Positions 19,602-30,070 of a stretch of 64,000 nt of DNA are shown here, piece by piece. The notes beneath the pieces are model-generated. The model was given only the letters and a program-made list of their open reading frames with translations. It was not told the origin of the DNA and searched no databases. This DNA is from Tilletia caries (lineage: Eukaryota > Basidiomycota > Exobasidiomycetes > Tilletiales > Tilletiaceae), in NCBI GenBank assembly GCA_032718865.1, contig JALUTQ010000001.1, positions 868,001-932,000 of the forward strand. Direction: 5' to 3'. The translations under genes and the position numbers were made by a program. Positions within the stretch are counted from its first letter, which is position 1. Every line of letters begins with the position of its first letter.

Positions 19602-21526
19602 CAAATTCTATCGCCAATTGGATCAAGTCTTGTGAAAGAGCGGCCGCCCAATACTTGTGCGATAGCAGCTATAAGACTTGTGGGATAGTGAACTCAAGTC
19701 TTGAGCCTTTCTTACCATAGGTATCCCCACTTTCCAGGATCCCCGGCTCCAGGCCGCCTCCAGCCTCGAGCAGTACACATACAGCGCATTAATGATGAAA
19801 GCAGAAGCACATATCGTTCGAATCTAGTATCGGGAGGTGGGTACAATTCTGAAGGAGCTCTATGCTGGTACAATGCACTGGTGCATATGACTGTGAGAAC
19901 TGAAACGAATCTGTGGGAGATGTGAAAGGACAAAGAGTGGGTGGAGAATGCTGTAGGGAGAACTTCCACTTCAGACGCAGTTCCAGAGGATCAATTCAGC
20001 TCATCAAACGCGTGAGAGCGGGCGACTCACTGGTGCGATCGACTGCTCTGAGGAATGAGCCGAGGGCGTAAATCGAAAATGCGTATCAAGGCAGCGAAGG
20101 GAATGATCAGAGAAGGGAGGCAAGGGGGCAGACTCACTGGCTGCTGGTGGCCTTTCGCAGTCGACTGGTGTGGAAGAGTATTGCGTGAGGGTGAGCACAC
20201 TCACAAGAAGACGTCCATGGTCATTGAAGCGTCGCGCAGCTGTGTGGAAGGAAAACGCGTTGTCAAAACCTTGACGGAGAACAAAGGTATATCAGTGCAT
20301 GTATGCGCCCCGAAAGAGCAATGCAAGCGCGTAGCAGCATCAGATACTACTCACAAGGCCAGGATGCTGCCGCAAGGTGAAGAGACCGAGCAGCGTGAGT
20401 GTCACGCATGCGCAGCATCGACGTAGTGGATGTATGCTAGATACCTGCAAAGAAGAAAAGAAGAAGCAAATGCGCGTGTCACGACTCACAGCTGACAGGG
20501 GAGCGAGGACGGGAGAAGGGAGGCAGATGGGGAAGGAAGAAGAGGGAGGAGACGATGCAGAGAAGAAGGATAATAGAGAAGGTCAGTGGCAGAGAGGCGT
20601 GGTCAGCGGGGCATAGCATGCGCCATCGGCCATGCAGTGCGAAGGAAAGCCTGCAGTGCGAAGGAAAGCCTGCAAGAAGGAAGAAACCGAGGCAGGGAAA
20701 GAGGGATACATATCTCAGAAAGTATGATGAGTCTGGTCATAAGTTGCTCGTCAGTATGACGGAGGGGAAGAGACTCTGAGCAAGTGGTGATGCTGTATAC
20801 TCCCGCTGGTGCTGTGGGTGAGAAAGAGGATCAGGGAAGGGGTCAGTGACACCGGTGTACTCACCAGCGCGCAGCCGCGCGTGCCAATGGCCTTGACAAG
20901 AGGTTGTCGACAACTGGTTTGTTGTGTTGTTGTGTGGATGTCATCATGGTCGTGGTCGTCAGCTAGATAGATGCCTTCCCGAAATTTCGCTGAAGTCTTT
21001 TCTACACTCAGCCAGCTCACATCTTTCCACCACGACACCGTGCACACCACACATACACATGTGTGCATAATGAAGCCTGTTCTACGTTTGGGACCCTCAC
21101 AAGGCTGATGTTCCTGTAGGTGGTAGATGATTTCTATAAGAAGTTGAGAGCGCTCTGCTGCTGAAGGTTGTGTGTGTGAGGGCAGCCTTGCCCAACCATT
21201 TGGCCACTTAGCCTTCATCAACTCTTGCACGACAAGGATGGAGAAAGTCTCTTATGCTTCCAGACTTGGGCAATACTTTACGGTCCAGCAGGGTTGCACG
21301 GGTCTTCATTTCCAAGAGATTCCCAGGTCTTCTGCCAGGCTGTCACAACCCTAGAAGCGCACAACTCTAGGACAAGGGTAGGGGTTAGCCGGCGGTGCAC
21401 TCAGATACTCAGATTACTCAGTACTCACTCGCTCAGCGCTCCCAACAGGACTGTCCACTTGTTCTTCGTCAAGCTCTCCTTCTCCTTGGGTCTGTAAGGT
21501 CTGTAAGGGAGGAGCACAGCGATATC
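19602..21526. other. Gene-free stretch with clustered minus-strand donor-like sites
   Basis: No supported ORF. The minus strand has six GTGAGT sites (plus-strand actcac at 20025, 20132, 20199, 20349, 20484 and 20859), as in the leader at 8-9.2 kb. Purine-rich DNA spans about 20440-20720, with a direct repeat of GCAGTGCGAAGGAAAGCCT at about 20634-20670. The last part upstream of 21527 serves as the promoter of the next gene. Confidence 0.4.
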
Positions 21527-22290
21527 ATGGCCGGTCCAGAACCAGAGTGTGTAGAATGTCGGACAGCAGAAGACGACGTCAATTCAACGCGAGCTGAGGC
21601 GGCCAGCACCCCCGTCACTCCTGCCGTGGACGAAGATTCGAAACAAGATCCCAAAGAGAAGGAGAAGAAGGCGGACACAGAAACTGCTCCCCTGCCATCA
21701 GAGCCTCCAGCTCTGCCGACGCCTGGGATCATCATCGAAGTGAGTCTGCATTTGTCCGCACCCAAGTCGTTCGACAATCCTGCGCTGACTTCCTGGCTTT
21801 CGTTTTTGCAGTACTGCGACCGGTGCCGGTGGCAAAGTCGAGCCCAATGGATCCAAACCGAACTCCTGCTGACTTTCCCTTGTCCACGCCCGCTTCCCGT
21901 CGACACGCCTGCGGAAGGACAGGCACTCACGCCAGGTCTTAGGAGTGTCATCATCCTCCCACGGACGGCCCACGACGAAGGCGGAATCTTTAGGGTTTGG
22001 TTGCAGACTCGGGAAGGGGACATTTTCGATCCTGCACACATTCCTGAGGATCTCAAGTCAAGACGGACCGAGACGACGTCCACGTTGCTGTGGGATCGGA
22101 AGACGCAGGGAAGATTCCCTGAGCCCAAGGTAAGGATTCCCTCGGATGTCCCTGTGTTGCCTCTGCGGAGTGTGGAAACTCATACCGTCCCTTTCGTAAC
22201 CACACACAGGAGCTCAAGCAGAAGATTCGCGATATCATCGCGCCTGAGCAGGATCTTGGGCACTCTGACAGGAAGAAAACTTCATCATGA
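21527..22290 (+). CDS. Rdx/SelW-like thioredoxin-fold protein
   Basis: Exons 21527-21739, 21812-22129 and 22210-22290 (introns 72 and 80 nt) give 203 residues. An acidic Lys/Glu-rich N-terminus of about 65 residues precedes the Rdx domain: IIIE-YCDRCRW with a CxxC redox pair (Cys73, Cys76) at the domain start, then WIQTELLLTFP, GIFRVWL and the conserved LLWDRK...GRFPEPKELKQKIRD end. In animals the second position is selenocysteine in SelW/SelT/SelH; here both are ordinary Cys, as in other fungi. A thiol-redox role is inferred from the family. Intron 1 has no stop and is a multiple of three. Tail-to-tail with the transporter, 134 bp apart. Confidence 0.85.
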
Positions 22291-22424
22291 CCGGGTGAAT
22301 GCAACGCTTCTATTCGGTGCTCTACATGTTGCACAAGTGGGGGGCGTCGCGATTTCACAATGTCCACCGGACTGATGTACACGAACGACATTCGTCAGCT
22401 TTTCGAACTTGCACAATGGACTTT

Positions 22425-24271
22425 TCAAGACTCACAGAAGTCACTCTTCTCTCCCTTGAGCGCAATGTCATGGTCTCGCTCCTTCTTGCGCTCTTCCGAC
22501 ATTCCGCCCTTGATCGGACATCGCCTCTCCTTCTTCGCATTCGACCTGATCATACAGCCCAGCGAGACGCAGATGAGCAGCGCGGCGAAGAAGAGCAGCG
22601 AGCCGCACACGAAGAATCCTCTTTGGTATTTGCCTTGAGGGAACAGTCGCGTCCCCAATACCGTGCCGACTTGTCCGGTCGTTGCCAAGATGGCCAGCGC
22701 TACTCCGCGTTTGGACTTCCCGTGCTGGTTGCTGAGGAGCCAGTACAGGACCAAAGGAATGAAGGAGAACAGCCCGATCGCAACGATGAAACACGCAGCG
22801 TATCGTGCATGGTTGCTGGTGGACACTGCGAGGATGATGTAGCCTACACCTCCGAGCAACGCCTGGATGAACAATCATAATTAGCAATTGAGCTCGGCGG
22901 TACTCTTGTCAAGTCTTGCAAGGAAGAATTGCCACTGACCATGAGCACACAAGGCGTCCCTCTATATCCGGTTCGATCGCTGATGTACGAAGCGGTAAGT
23001 GCGACCACGAAAGCACACACGTAGGGAGGCGCCGAATATCCTTGGGCATCGATCGAACTGTAGCCCAGGCCCTGTAAGATCGAAGGCAGGTACACAGGCA
23101 GGCTGCTGTACGATGTGTTTAGCAAGAAGTAGAGGATGGCGGTGACGTATGCCAGTGGCTCTTTGAATGCCTCCAAGCCCGCGGTAGGATCAAACTTGGA
23201 CTTGATGTCCTGAATCGCTCGTTCCCGTGCGCTCAGAGGTTGGTTTGTCGACTCCATGGCCCCTCCTTCGCTGACGTCTTTGGGCCGATTCTCCCGCAAT
23301 TCTGGAGCGGACTCCGGTTCTTGTTCCACGAGACGCGCTACGGCGATCCTTCGCTCCCTCGGTGTCAAGAAGCGAGCGGTGGCAAGGTCGTCCGGCAGGA
23401 AATACCATGTGACAGGTGCCATGAGGATTGTTGGTATTCCCTCCACGGCGAAGAGCAGACGCCAGGGCGCGATGGATGTGTCGGCCTGTAGCAAACCGTA
23501 TGCGAGAGCGCCCGAGAACGCAGAGGCGACCGCAGAACCGGAGACGAACACTGCAAAGCGGAAGCCGACTTCTCTTCGTGGAAATAAGGTCGTGAAGAAG
23601 AAGGCTACCCCGGTTCCCCACGCCGCCTCGGCGATTCCCATGAAGAATCTGGCGGCCATCATGGCACTCCAGCTCTGGGCCGTGGATTGAAGAGCACTTG
23701 CGATTCCCCAGAAAAGGACGCAGATCGCGACGAATTTGCTCGGGGGAAAGATTGCGTAGAAGATCATGCACCACTGGAAGAGAATGTAGCTGGAAGAGTG
23801 TGCAAACAGAAAGTCGTCAGAAACCGCGGAGGGAGGCATGTGTCCGTATTCTGCACGTACGCGATGTAGAAGATGGTGAGTAGCCACTGGGAGAGCGGGA
23901 CGGTGGCAATTGGATCAGCCTGGCATACATCGCGAACGTTAGGTCTGCAACGACCTTACCTGGAACTGCGAGTCGGACATGCCCAGGTCAGGAACCATGG
24001 TCGACTTTGCGTTTCCGATGTTCGAGCGATCCAGGAAGGCGAGCATGTCTATCAGGTGCAGGGACCTGTCAGTTCGCAGCGCCTCGCTCCACAGCAAAGA
24101 TCGAGGAGATCGGTACCCACAGAGTATGAACATAAGGGGCAAAACGTTGAAGTCCACCTTGCGGCGGACTCTCCTATCCTCCTCGTCGGTCCACCATCTC
24201 GCCGACGACTCTTCCGCCATAATAACGTCGGCACCGTGCTGAGGAGCGAGTTTTGGGCGGGCGACCGACAT
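22425..24271 (-). CDS. MFS transporter, anion:cation symporter family (first copy)
   Basis: Five exons (24271-24121, 24048-23960, 23886-23861, 23789-22940, 22862-22425; introns 71-88 nt, all GT-AG) give 517 residues. The N-terminus WWTDEEDRRVRRKVDFNVLP and the loop FLDRSNIGNAK after TM1 are hallmarks of the Dal5/Tna1 (allantoate/nicotinate permease) branch. About 12 hydrophobic segments follow, with FFTTLFPRREVGFR and WRLLFAVEGIPTI in the usual places. The substrate, a small carboxylate or vitamin-like anion with protons, cannot be told. It sits in the plasma membrane by family. A second related transporter lies at 27-29 kb with the hydrolase gene between them. Confidence 0.88.
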
Positions 24272-25257
24272 GCTGTGTTGTGAGCGAGGCCTGAGGCAGC
24301 AGTCAGGAGATGTAGTCTGTAGGTTGTCGAAGGCAAGAAGCTGTCAACGGTCAACCAGGAAGAAGCAATGATGGTATAGGAGCATCTTCCAGAGGAGCGG
24401 AAGGCTCAAGCGCTCGACGGCTCGAAGCGAGTGTACATATGTGTATATAGCCACTGCTAATTTGGCCGACAAACGCTAAACATCGAGAAGCCACATGAGT
24501 AGCATGAAACCAGCCTGGAGAAATGGTAGTAGTGCTCCTACTTGGACTTCTTGACCCCTCCCGGCTCCCGCTTACCTCACGTCCGGGGCCCGACCGGGCG
24601 GAGATCCCGCCATGCCTCAAGGTAATCATGGTGGAGCGTAGAGGAGCAGGTCGTTGGCCGATGCATGGTGGTGGAGGGAAGGATGAGCGATGAGCAACGA
24701 CTCAGCAAGGCGACGAGGGACCAGGCGACCAGGGTCCAGGGATGTACACACCGAGGAAGCCAAGAGATGCCGCATTGTTCGCGTCGGCCGAATTGTGCCG
24801 TCCCCTTCCCGTGGCCCCCTGACCCCTGTGCATGTCCAGCTCGCGCTCCAAGCTTCCGGTGCCCCACAACATCGTGAGCACAGCTGCAAACGTCCCGCAC
24901 CCGCAGCGACAGCAGCGTACGTCCTGCACAAACCTGGGTGCACGGCTCGCACGCATCTTTGCCACCCAGTACTCGCCCCTCGCCAGTTGCCAGCTACCTT
25001 GTCTCCTTCGCCTCATCTTCAGAAGGCGGCAGAGAGTATACCGGTCATATCCATCCCGGCCTGCTGCCTGCTGCCTCGGCGACATCACCCAGTATGTATC
25101 TCACCTACTGTCTCAGACTGACGACAACCTCCAATACATAAATGGTCTCGGAGATGCTCACACCCATGAACCAGAACGTCTTCAGAGTCCCACTTCGATC
25201 AGACCCGTCAAGCGCAAAGGACTCTGCTGTTGACGAGCATCTCATCAAGAACCAAAC
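24272..25257. promoter_or_regulatory. Divergent promoter region between transporter 1 and hydrolase 1
   Basis: 986 bp between two head-to-head starts. No coding sequence supported. Shared control of the pair is possible but no binding motif is claimed. Confidence 0.35.
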
Positions 25258-26640
25258 ATGACATCTCTGTCTAAATTCGTCTGGCTGAATTGCCTCGAGC
25301 CTGCGTTCAGTGAGTTATGAGCAATGTGCAATACCCTCTACCTGTCCTTAAAGCAGACTGACGCTCGCTCTCTTCCATTTATTCCCTTTGCTCTCACAGT
25401 CCGGCTCGGCGTGGCCAAGGCAGGCTCTGGCGACCCAACATACGGACGAGTCAAGATACCTTACACAGCACTTGAGCGACGATGGATCTACGAGAACCCC
25501 CGTGTGAAAGTTACCGAACGACGCGTTTCCTCGGGCCTGATCAAGAAGGGCACTACGAACTCGGCGATGCGAGCGGAGGCCGCACAGAACGCTGGCCAGG
25601 CACTCGATGCAGATACGTGGTACAACACGTGGGAGATACCTGAGGCAATTCAGAAGGCAGATCGTGGGTTTACAAGTTGCAAGGCTGCACGCATTAGACC
25701 AGTAAATGCGACCGCTGACTGAGGCACCTTGTTGACAGTCAAATCGGATGTGGTCATAGTCCATGGGATGAACGACTATGGCGGCAAGCTTGGCCCTTTT
25801 GCGATGGCATACCTCGAGGCAGGATTCCGCGTCATTGTCTACGACTTTACAGGCCACGGTAGATCAGCAGGTGTGCACGGCTACATCCCTGACATGCGTG
25901 CCCTCCCTCAAGCCTTGCACGCCGTCATGCGCGACGTTTTGAAGCGCGACGGAGAAGCAGCTCAGGGCCGCAAGATGTTCCTCACGGGCACTTCCATGGG
26001 CGGCTTCACGTGCCTGTACTACGCATCCCTATACCCTTCGCAGCCGGAAACCGAGACCGAAGCGAGCCAAACAGATGGACAGGCGAACGGTACCCAGCAT
26101 GTCGAAATCAGAATGGAAGCGGACCATTACCCTAACCTGGCCGGCGTTGCAGTCACTGCGCCGATGATCACAATTGCCCCCGAGACTAAGCCCTCGCCGA
26201 CCATCCACAAAATAGCAAAGGTCCTGCGTCTCATCGCCCCTCGATTGCCGCTCGTCGATGCTGTCAAGGGAAACGTATCGGACGACCCGCGGGTGGACGA
26301 GGAATTCTTCAAGGACCCGCTGACCTACAAGGGCAAGGTCCGTATAGGAACCGGTCTTGCCATCTGGGATGGGATAAACGATCTGCAGCGGAAGGCGCAT
26401 CTTATCAAGGTACCGGTCGCACTCCACCACGGCAGCAAGGACCGCGCCACCAGCGCGCAAGGAACGATCGACTTCTTCCCCTGTATAGGAAGTGAGAAGA
26501 AGACGCTCAAGATCTGGGAAGGACTCGAACATATCATGCAGAAGTATGTGGAGGGCATGGACGATAAGGACACAGCTCAAACGGACGCAGTCATTCATGA
26601 GCTGCGGGACTTTTTCCTCGAGATCGCGAAGGGTTCGTAG
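25258..26640 (+). CDS. Serine alpha/beta hydrolase (monoacylglycerol-lipase-like), first copy
   Basis: Exons 25258-25309, 25400-25663 and 25739-26640 (introns 90 and 75 nt) give 405 residues. The start codon lies in a tiny first exon (MTSLSKFVWLN). The fold is visible as VVIVHGMNDYGG (oxyanion HG), VIVYDFTGHGRS, the nucleophile elbow GTSMGG (Ser191), and a late HHGSKD and GLEH (likely Asp/His). A Glu/Thr/Gln-rich insert sits in the cap region. The family cleaves acyl esters, often monoglycerides; the substrate here is unknown. Closely related to the hydrolase at 36-37.5 kb (shared YGRxxIPxxxxE N-terminal block). Confidence 0.87.
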
Positions 26641-26970
26641 ACGGCCTTCCTGTCTCGATAACCCTGGCTCCAACCATTTCTTTATCCTAGTCTCGGCGAC
26701 GTTTGGATTTCTCTTTCTTTGTTTCCTATGGCAGTGGACGTGGCTCGCATGAACAGAGCACACTCCGCTTCCTCTGCATTCCGTCGCGGTTCTTGGGCTA
26801 GGTCACCTTTTCCTGTCTTCGTATTCTGTAATTCCTTACCCACGCTCTTTATTCTGCCATGCACTGCTTTGTATTCGTTCTACGTACAGCACATTTGCTG
26901 AGCCTGAGGTACGGCGCAGCCGTCGCGGACACCTGTTCTGCCTGTACGTCGTGGCACCATTCGGTACTCC
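26641..26970. other. Convergent intergenic region
   Basis: 330 bp between the stops of hydrolase 1 and transporter 2. T-rich, likely both 3' UTRs. Confidence 0.4.
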
Positions 26971-28984
26971 CTAGAATTGCCACCGAACTTTGCTCGACGA
27001 GGAATTCACAGATGCAGAGAGATGGGGCGTGTAAGTCCGAGAGCTTTCCCCTTGTGAAGATAACAGCTCATGAGTCCACTCACAGTAAAGGCTCTCCGCC
27101 GCGTTCCGGCCGATATCGCGCTCTTGCTTGTCAGCCTCCTCCTGTGTCTTGGGCTTGCTGATCGGATGAAGCTTCTGACGCTTGCGATTATCGAAGTACA
27201 TCCAGGCCGTCGTTGCCATCGCGATGGTGAAGCCGAGGAATAACACACCGGCACAGGAGAGCAAGCCACGCCTGTAACTCGGTCCTTCTCGTTTGGGGAA
27301 GAGTCTGGTGCCGACGAACGGGCCGCCTTGTCCTGTAAAAGAACAGTTCAACACTACGCATAGGAGAAAGGGAAGCTATCTTCGAGGACCTTGAAGATAC
27401 TCACCGATGGTACCTAAGATGACGAGTGCAAGCCCTCTCCTGGAGTGATGCATTTGGTTGCTCATCCAGAAGTAAATGAGCGGAGCGCTGGTGAAAACCG
27501 CGATGGCAATGATCACGCATGCGAAGTATTTCAACCTGTTGTTCTCAGCCAGCGCGAGGATTAGGTAGCCATTCGCACCCAGCAGCATCTGGAAATGCAG
27601 TATGTCAGAATGGATCACAATAATACCATGGACGGTCCCAGTCTACAACTCACCATTGTACCGCTGACCAGACCTCGACCGCCGTAACGATCGCAAAAGT
27701 AGGCTGCGGACAAGCTGACCGCCAGCGCAGCGAGATACGGGGGCACCGTCCAGCGTTGAGAGTCTACCGTCGTGTGGCCAAATGTCTCGAGAATCGTCGG
27801 CAAATAGATGGGGAAGGAACTTCCTGCAAGACTGACACAGAAGAACAGCGCAGCGGATATGAAGGCCAAGGGGTGCTTGAAAGCCCGGACGGCAACATTA
27901 AAGTCGAACAGGTCCCGATACGAATTGAGGTTCGTCTTGATGGGACTGGCCTCGCGCTGTTCCTCTTTTTCCTCTGGACCATCTTCCACTTCTTGAGGTG
28001 TGTCCAGGCGCTGCAGATCGTCGTTGAGCAGGCGTGCTCCTGCAATCTGCCGTTCCCGCTCCGTAAGGAACCACGCCGTAGCCGTGTTGTTGGGTAGCAA
28101 GAACCAGACGACGGGCGAGAACGCGATGGTGAGCAGCCCTTCGATCAGGAACAATACTCTCCACCCTTCTAGACGGCCGTTGAGATGAAGGACACCATAA
28201 GCAAGAGCGCCGGACCACTGTAAAAGACAGACGTTATCAGGAAACCCGAGCCGAGCACCAATGGTCTGAGTGAGCCATTGAGACTCACAGTGGAAGCGAA
28301 AGCACCCGCTGAAATGAAGACTGTGAAACGAAGGCCGGCTTCGTTTCGAGGGTAAAGAGTCGAAAAGAAGAGGGCGGCGCCTGAAGAAAATCCGGCCTCA
28401 GCGACACCGAGGAAAAATCGGAAGGCCATGTAGGACGCCCAGTTCTGGCCGACTGCTTGCAACGTGCCGCAGAGGCCCCATACGAAGATGCAAGTCGCAA
28501 CGTACTTCCGCGGCGGGAAGATCGCGTACGAGATTAGAAGAAACTGAAAGGTAGTGAAGCTGCGGAGATCTCTGGGTTGAGTCGCGACTTGGTATCTATA
28601 ATAGCCGCTGTGTGCATCCAACTCACGCGATGAAGAAAATGGTAAGAAGCCAGACAAACTGATGGTCGGACAGGCCCAGGGACTTGACCATGCTCGTCTT
28701 CGCATTGCCGATGTTGGTCCGATCGAGAAAAGAAAACGTGACTGTCGTGGACCATGGCGTCAGCTGTGAACTGATGGGTAAGACAACATCCTACTCACAG
28801 CATAGGAACATGATCGGAACGACTGTGAAGCATCACGGCTTCAGCGACTTTAACTGTGAATCCAGGCGTTATAGAAGGCTTGAGACTCACCGTGGATGTC
28901 GAGCTTCCGGCGGACTCGTACGTCTTCTTCGTGTGTCCACCAGCGCTTTCTGGCTTTCGTCAATCCTGCAGCTTTGGGATCCAT
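26971..28984 (-). CDS. MFS transporter, anion:cation symporter family (second copy)
   Basis: Seven exons (28984-28891, 28822-28799, 28741-28627, 28559-28289, 28217-27654, 27588-27405, 27332-26971; introns 57-72 nt) give 537 residues in phase throughout. N-terminal KRWWTHEEDVRVRRKLD and FSFLDRTNIGNAK place it in the same Dal5/Tna1-like branch as transporter 1, with FFSTLYPRNEAGLR and GWRVLFLIEGLLTI at matching positions. The start was placed at MDPKAAG because the upstream in-frame extension is low-complexity. The last exon was read to its first stop; the final 40 residues look atypical, so the true end could differ. Confidence 0.85.
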
Positions 28985-29639
28985 ATCAATGCTGTTCAGA
29001 AGGATGCTGGAGAGGCGGAAAGGAAAGGGGGGAGGGAAAGGGGGAATGGAGGAATGGGAGATATTGGAAGAAGTCATCATCAGTGTCGCCTTTTAACCAA
29101 GAAACTATCAGCCGCCAGACACGTCCTCGAGTCGCCCGGCCCTGATGAAGGCCTTGGCGCGGCGTCGTTTGTTGAGGTTTTGTTACGCTTTGTAGCAACC
29201 GCTGACATTTCTCATCTGTACCTCGTGTGTCCTTCGTGAGAACGAGCAACCGTTCGGGGAAAATGGGGATGCAATTGCATGGATCCCTTTCTCTCCCGAG
29301 TCCCGTCGCGCCGCTTTCGAGGTCCCAGCGAAGCGGGAGAACAAGATCCCCATCAGAAGGTGTATCTCATTGGGAGCGGGCGTAACTCCTTGGGACTCAC
29401 AGTAGCCTACAGTCGACTTCCTCATGTTCGCGAGACAAGCCCCCTGAAAAAAGATCAAAGAATTCTGCTTCTCACCAGCGAAAAAAGTTGTCTCGGGGGC
29501 AGAACTCACGGACGGTACAAGGATTACTGGCGCTCTCCCTTATTTCGAGTAGTTTGAGAGTCCGGGAATGTCAGTCAGGTGCGTCAATCAGCTGGCAAAG
29601 TTTTGGACTTGCGCTTCTGGCGGCGGCGACGCTGGGGAT

Positions 29640-29765
29640 CGTGCTGGAAAACTTTATCGGGATCATGAGGATCTTGCGAGCGACCTTCCTGTCCTGCTCG
29701 TCCGTGCACCAGCTGGAGATTGGAGTGCGAAAGCAGAGGCGATTCCCGTCGTCGCTGGGGTCCAT
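29640..29765 (-). pseudogene. N-terminal remnant of a third MFS symporter
   Basis: From an ATG at 29765 the minus strand encodes MDPSDDGNR... then CTDEQDRKVARKILMIPIKF, matching the W-T-D-E-E-D-R-x-V-R-R-K start of the two neighbouring transporters. No transmembrane exons follow, and transporter 2 begins 650 bp away. Best read as a leftover of a tandem duplication. Confidence 0.55.
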
Positions 29766-30070
29766 GCTGCTCGGGCTGTGTAGCAAGAGGTGCGTTTGAT
29801 GGTCAGCTCTCGCAGTTGCGATCTGAACTTCAATCCCGCAAAAAAAGACGGACCGCTGTAATCACAGGTTGACTGTCGACCTCAGATCTGGTCTCGCTCG
29901 CCTGCAAGGTAAGAGGGTCAGCCAAAGCCCAGCAAGCAAAGTGTGCCGAATCAGAAGCTAAGACTGGTCCAAAAAAAAACTGGTCCTGAAGCCGGAACAT
30001 TGTGTGCGATTAGAGCGAACGATAAAGCGGACGTAAGTTCATAGAGTACGCGGCAGGAGATCTTGGGTTC
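29766..30070. other. Short intergenic stretch
   Basis: 305 bp between the transporter remnant and the BBC1-like stop codon. Contains A-runs. No gene. Confidence 0.4.
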
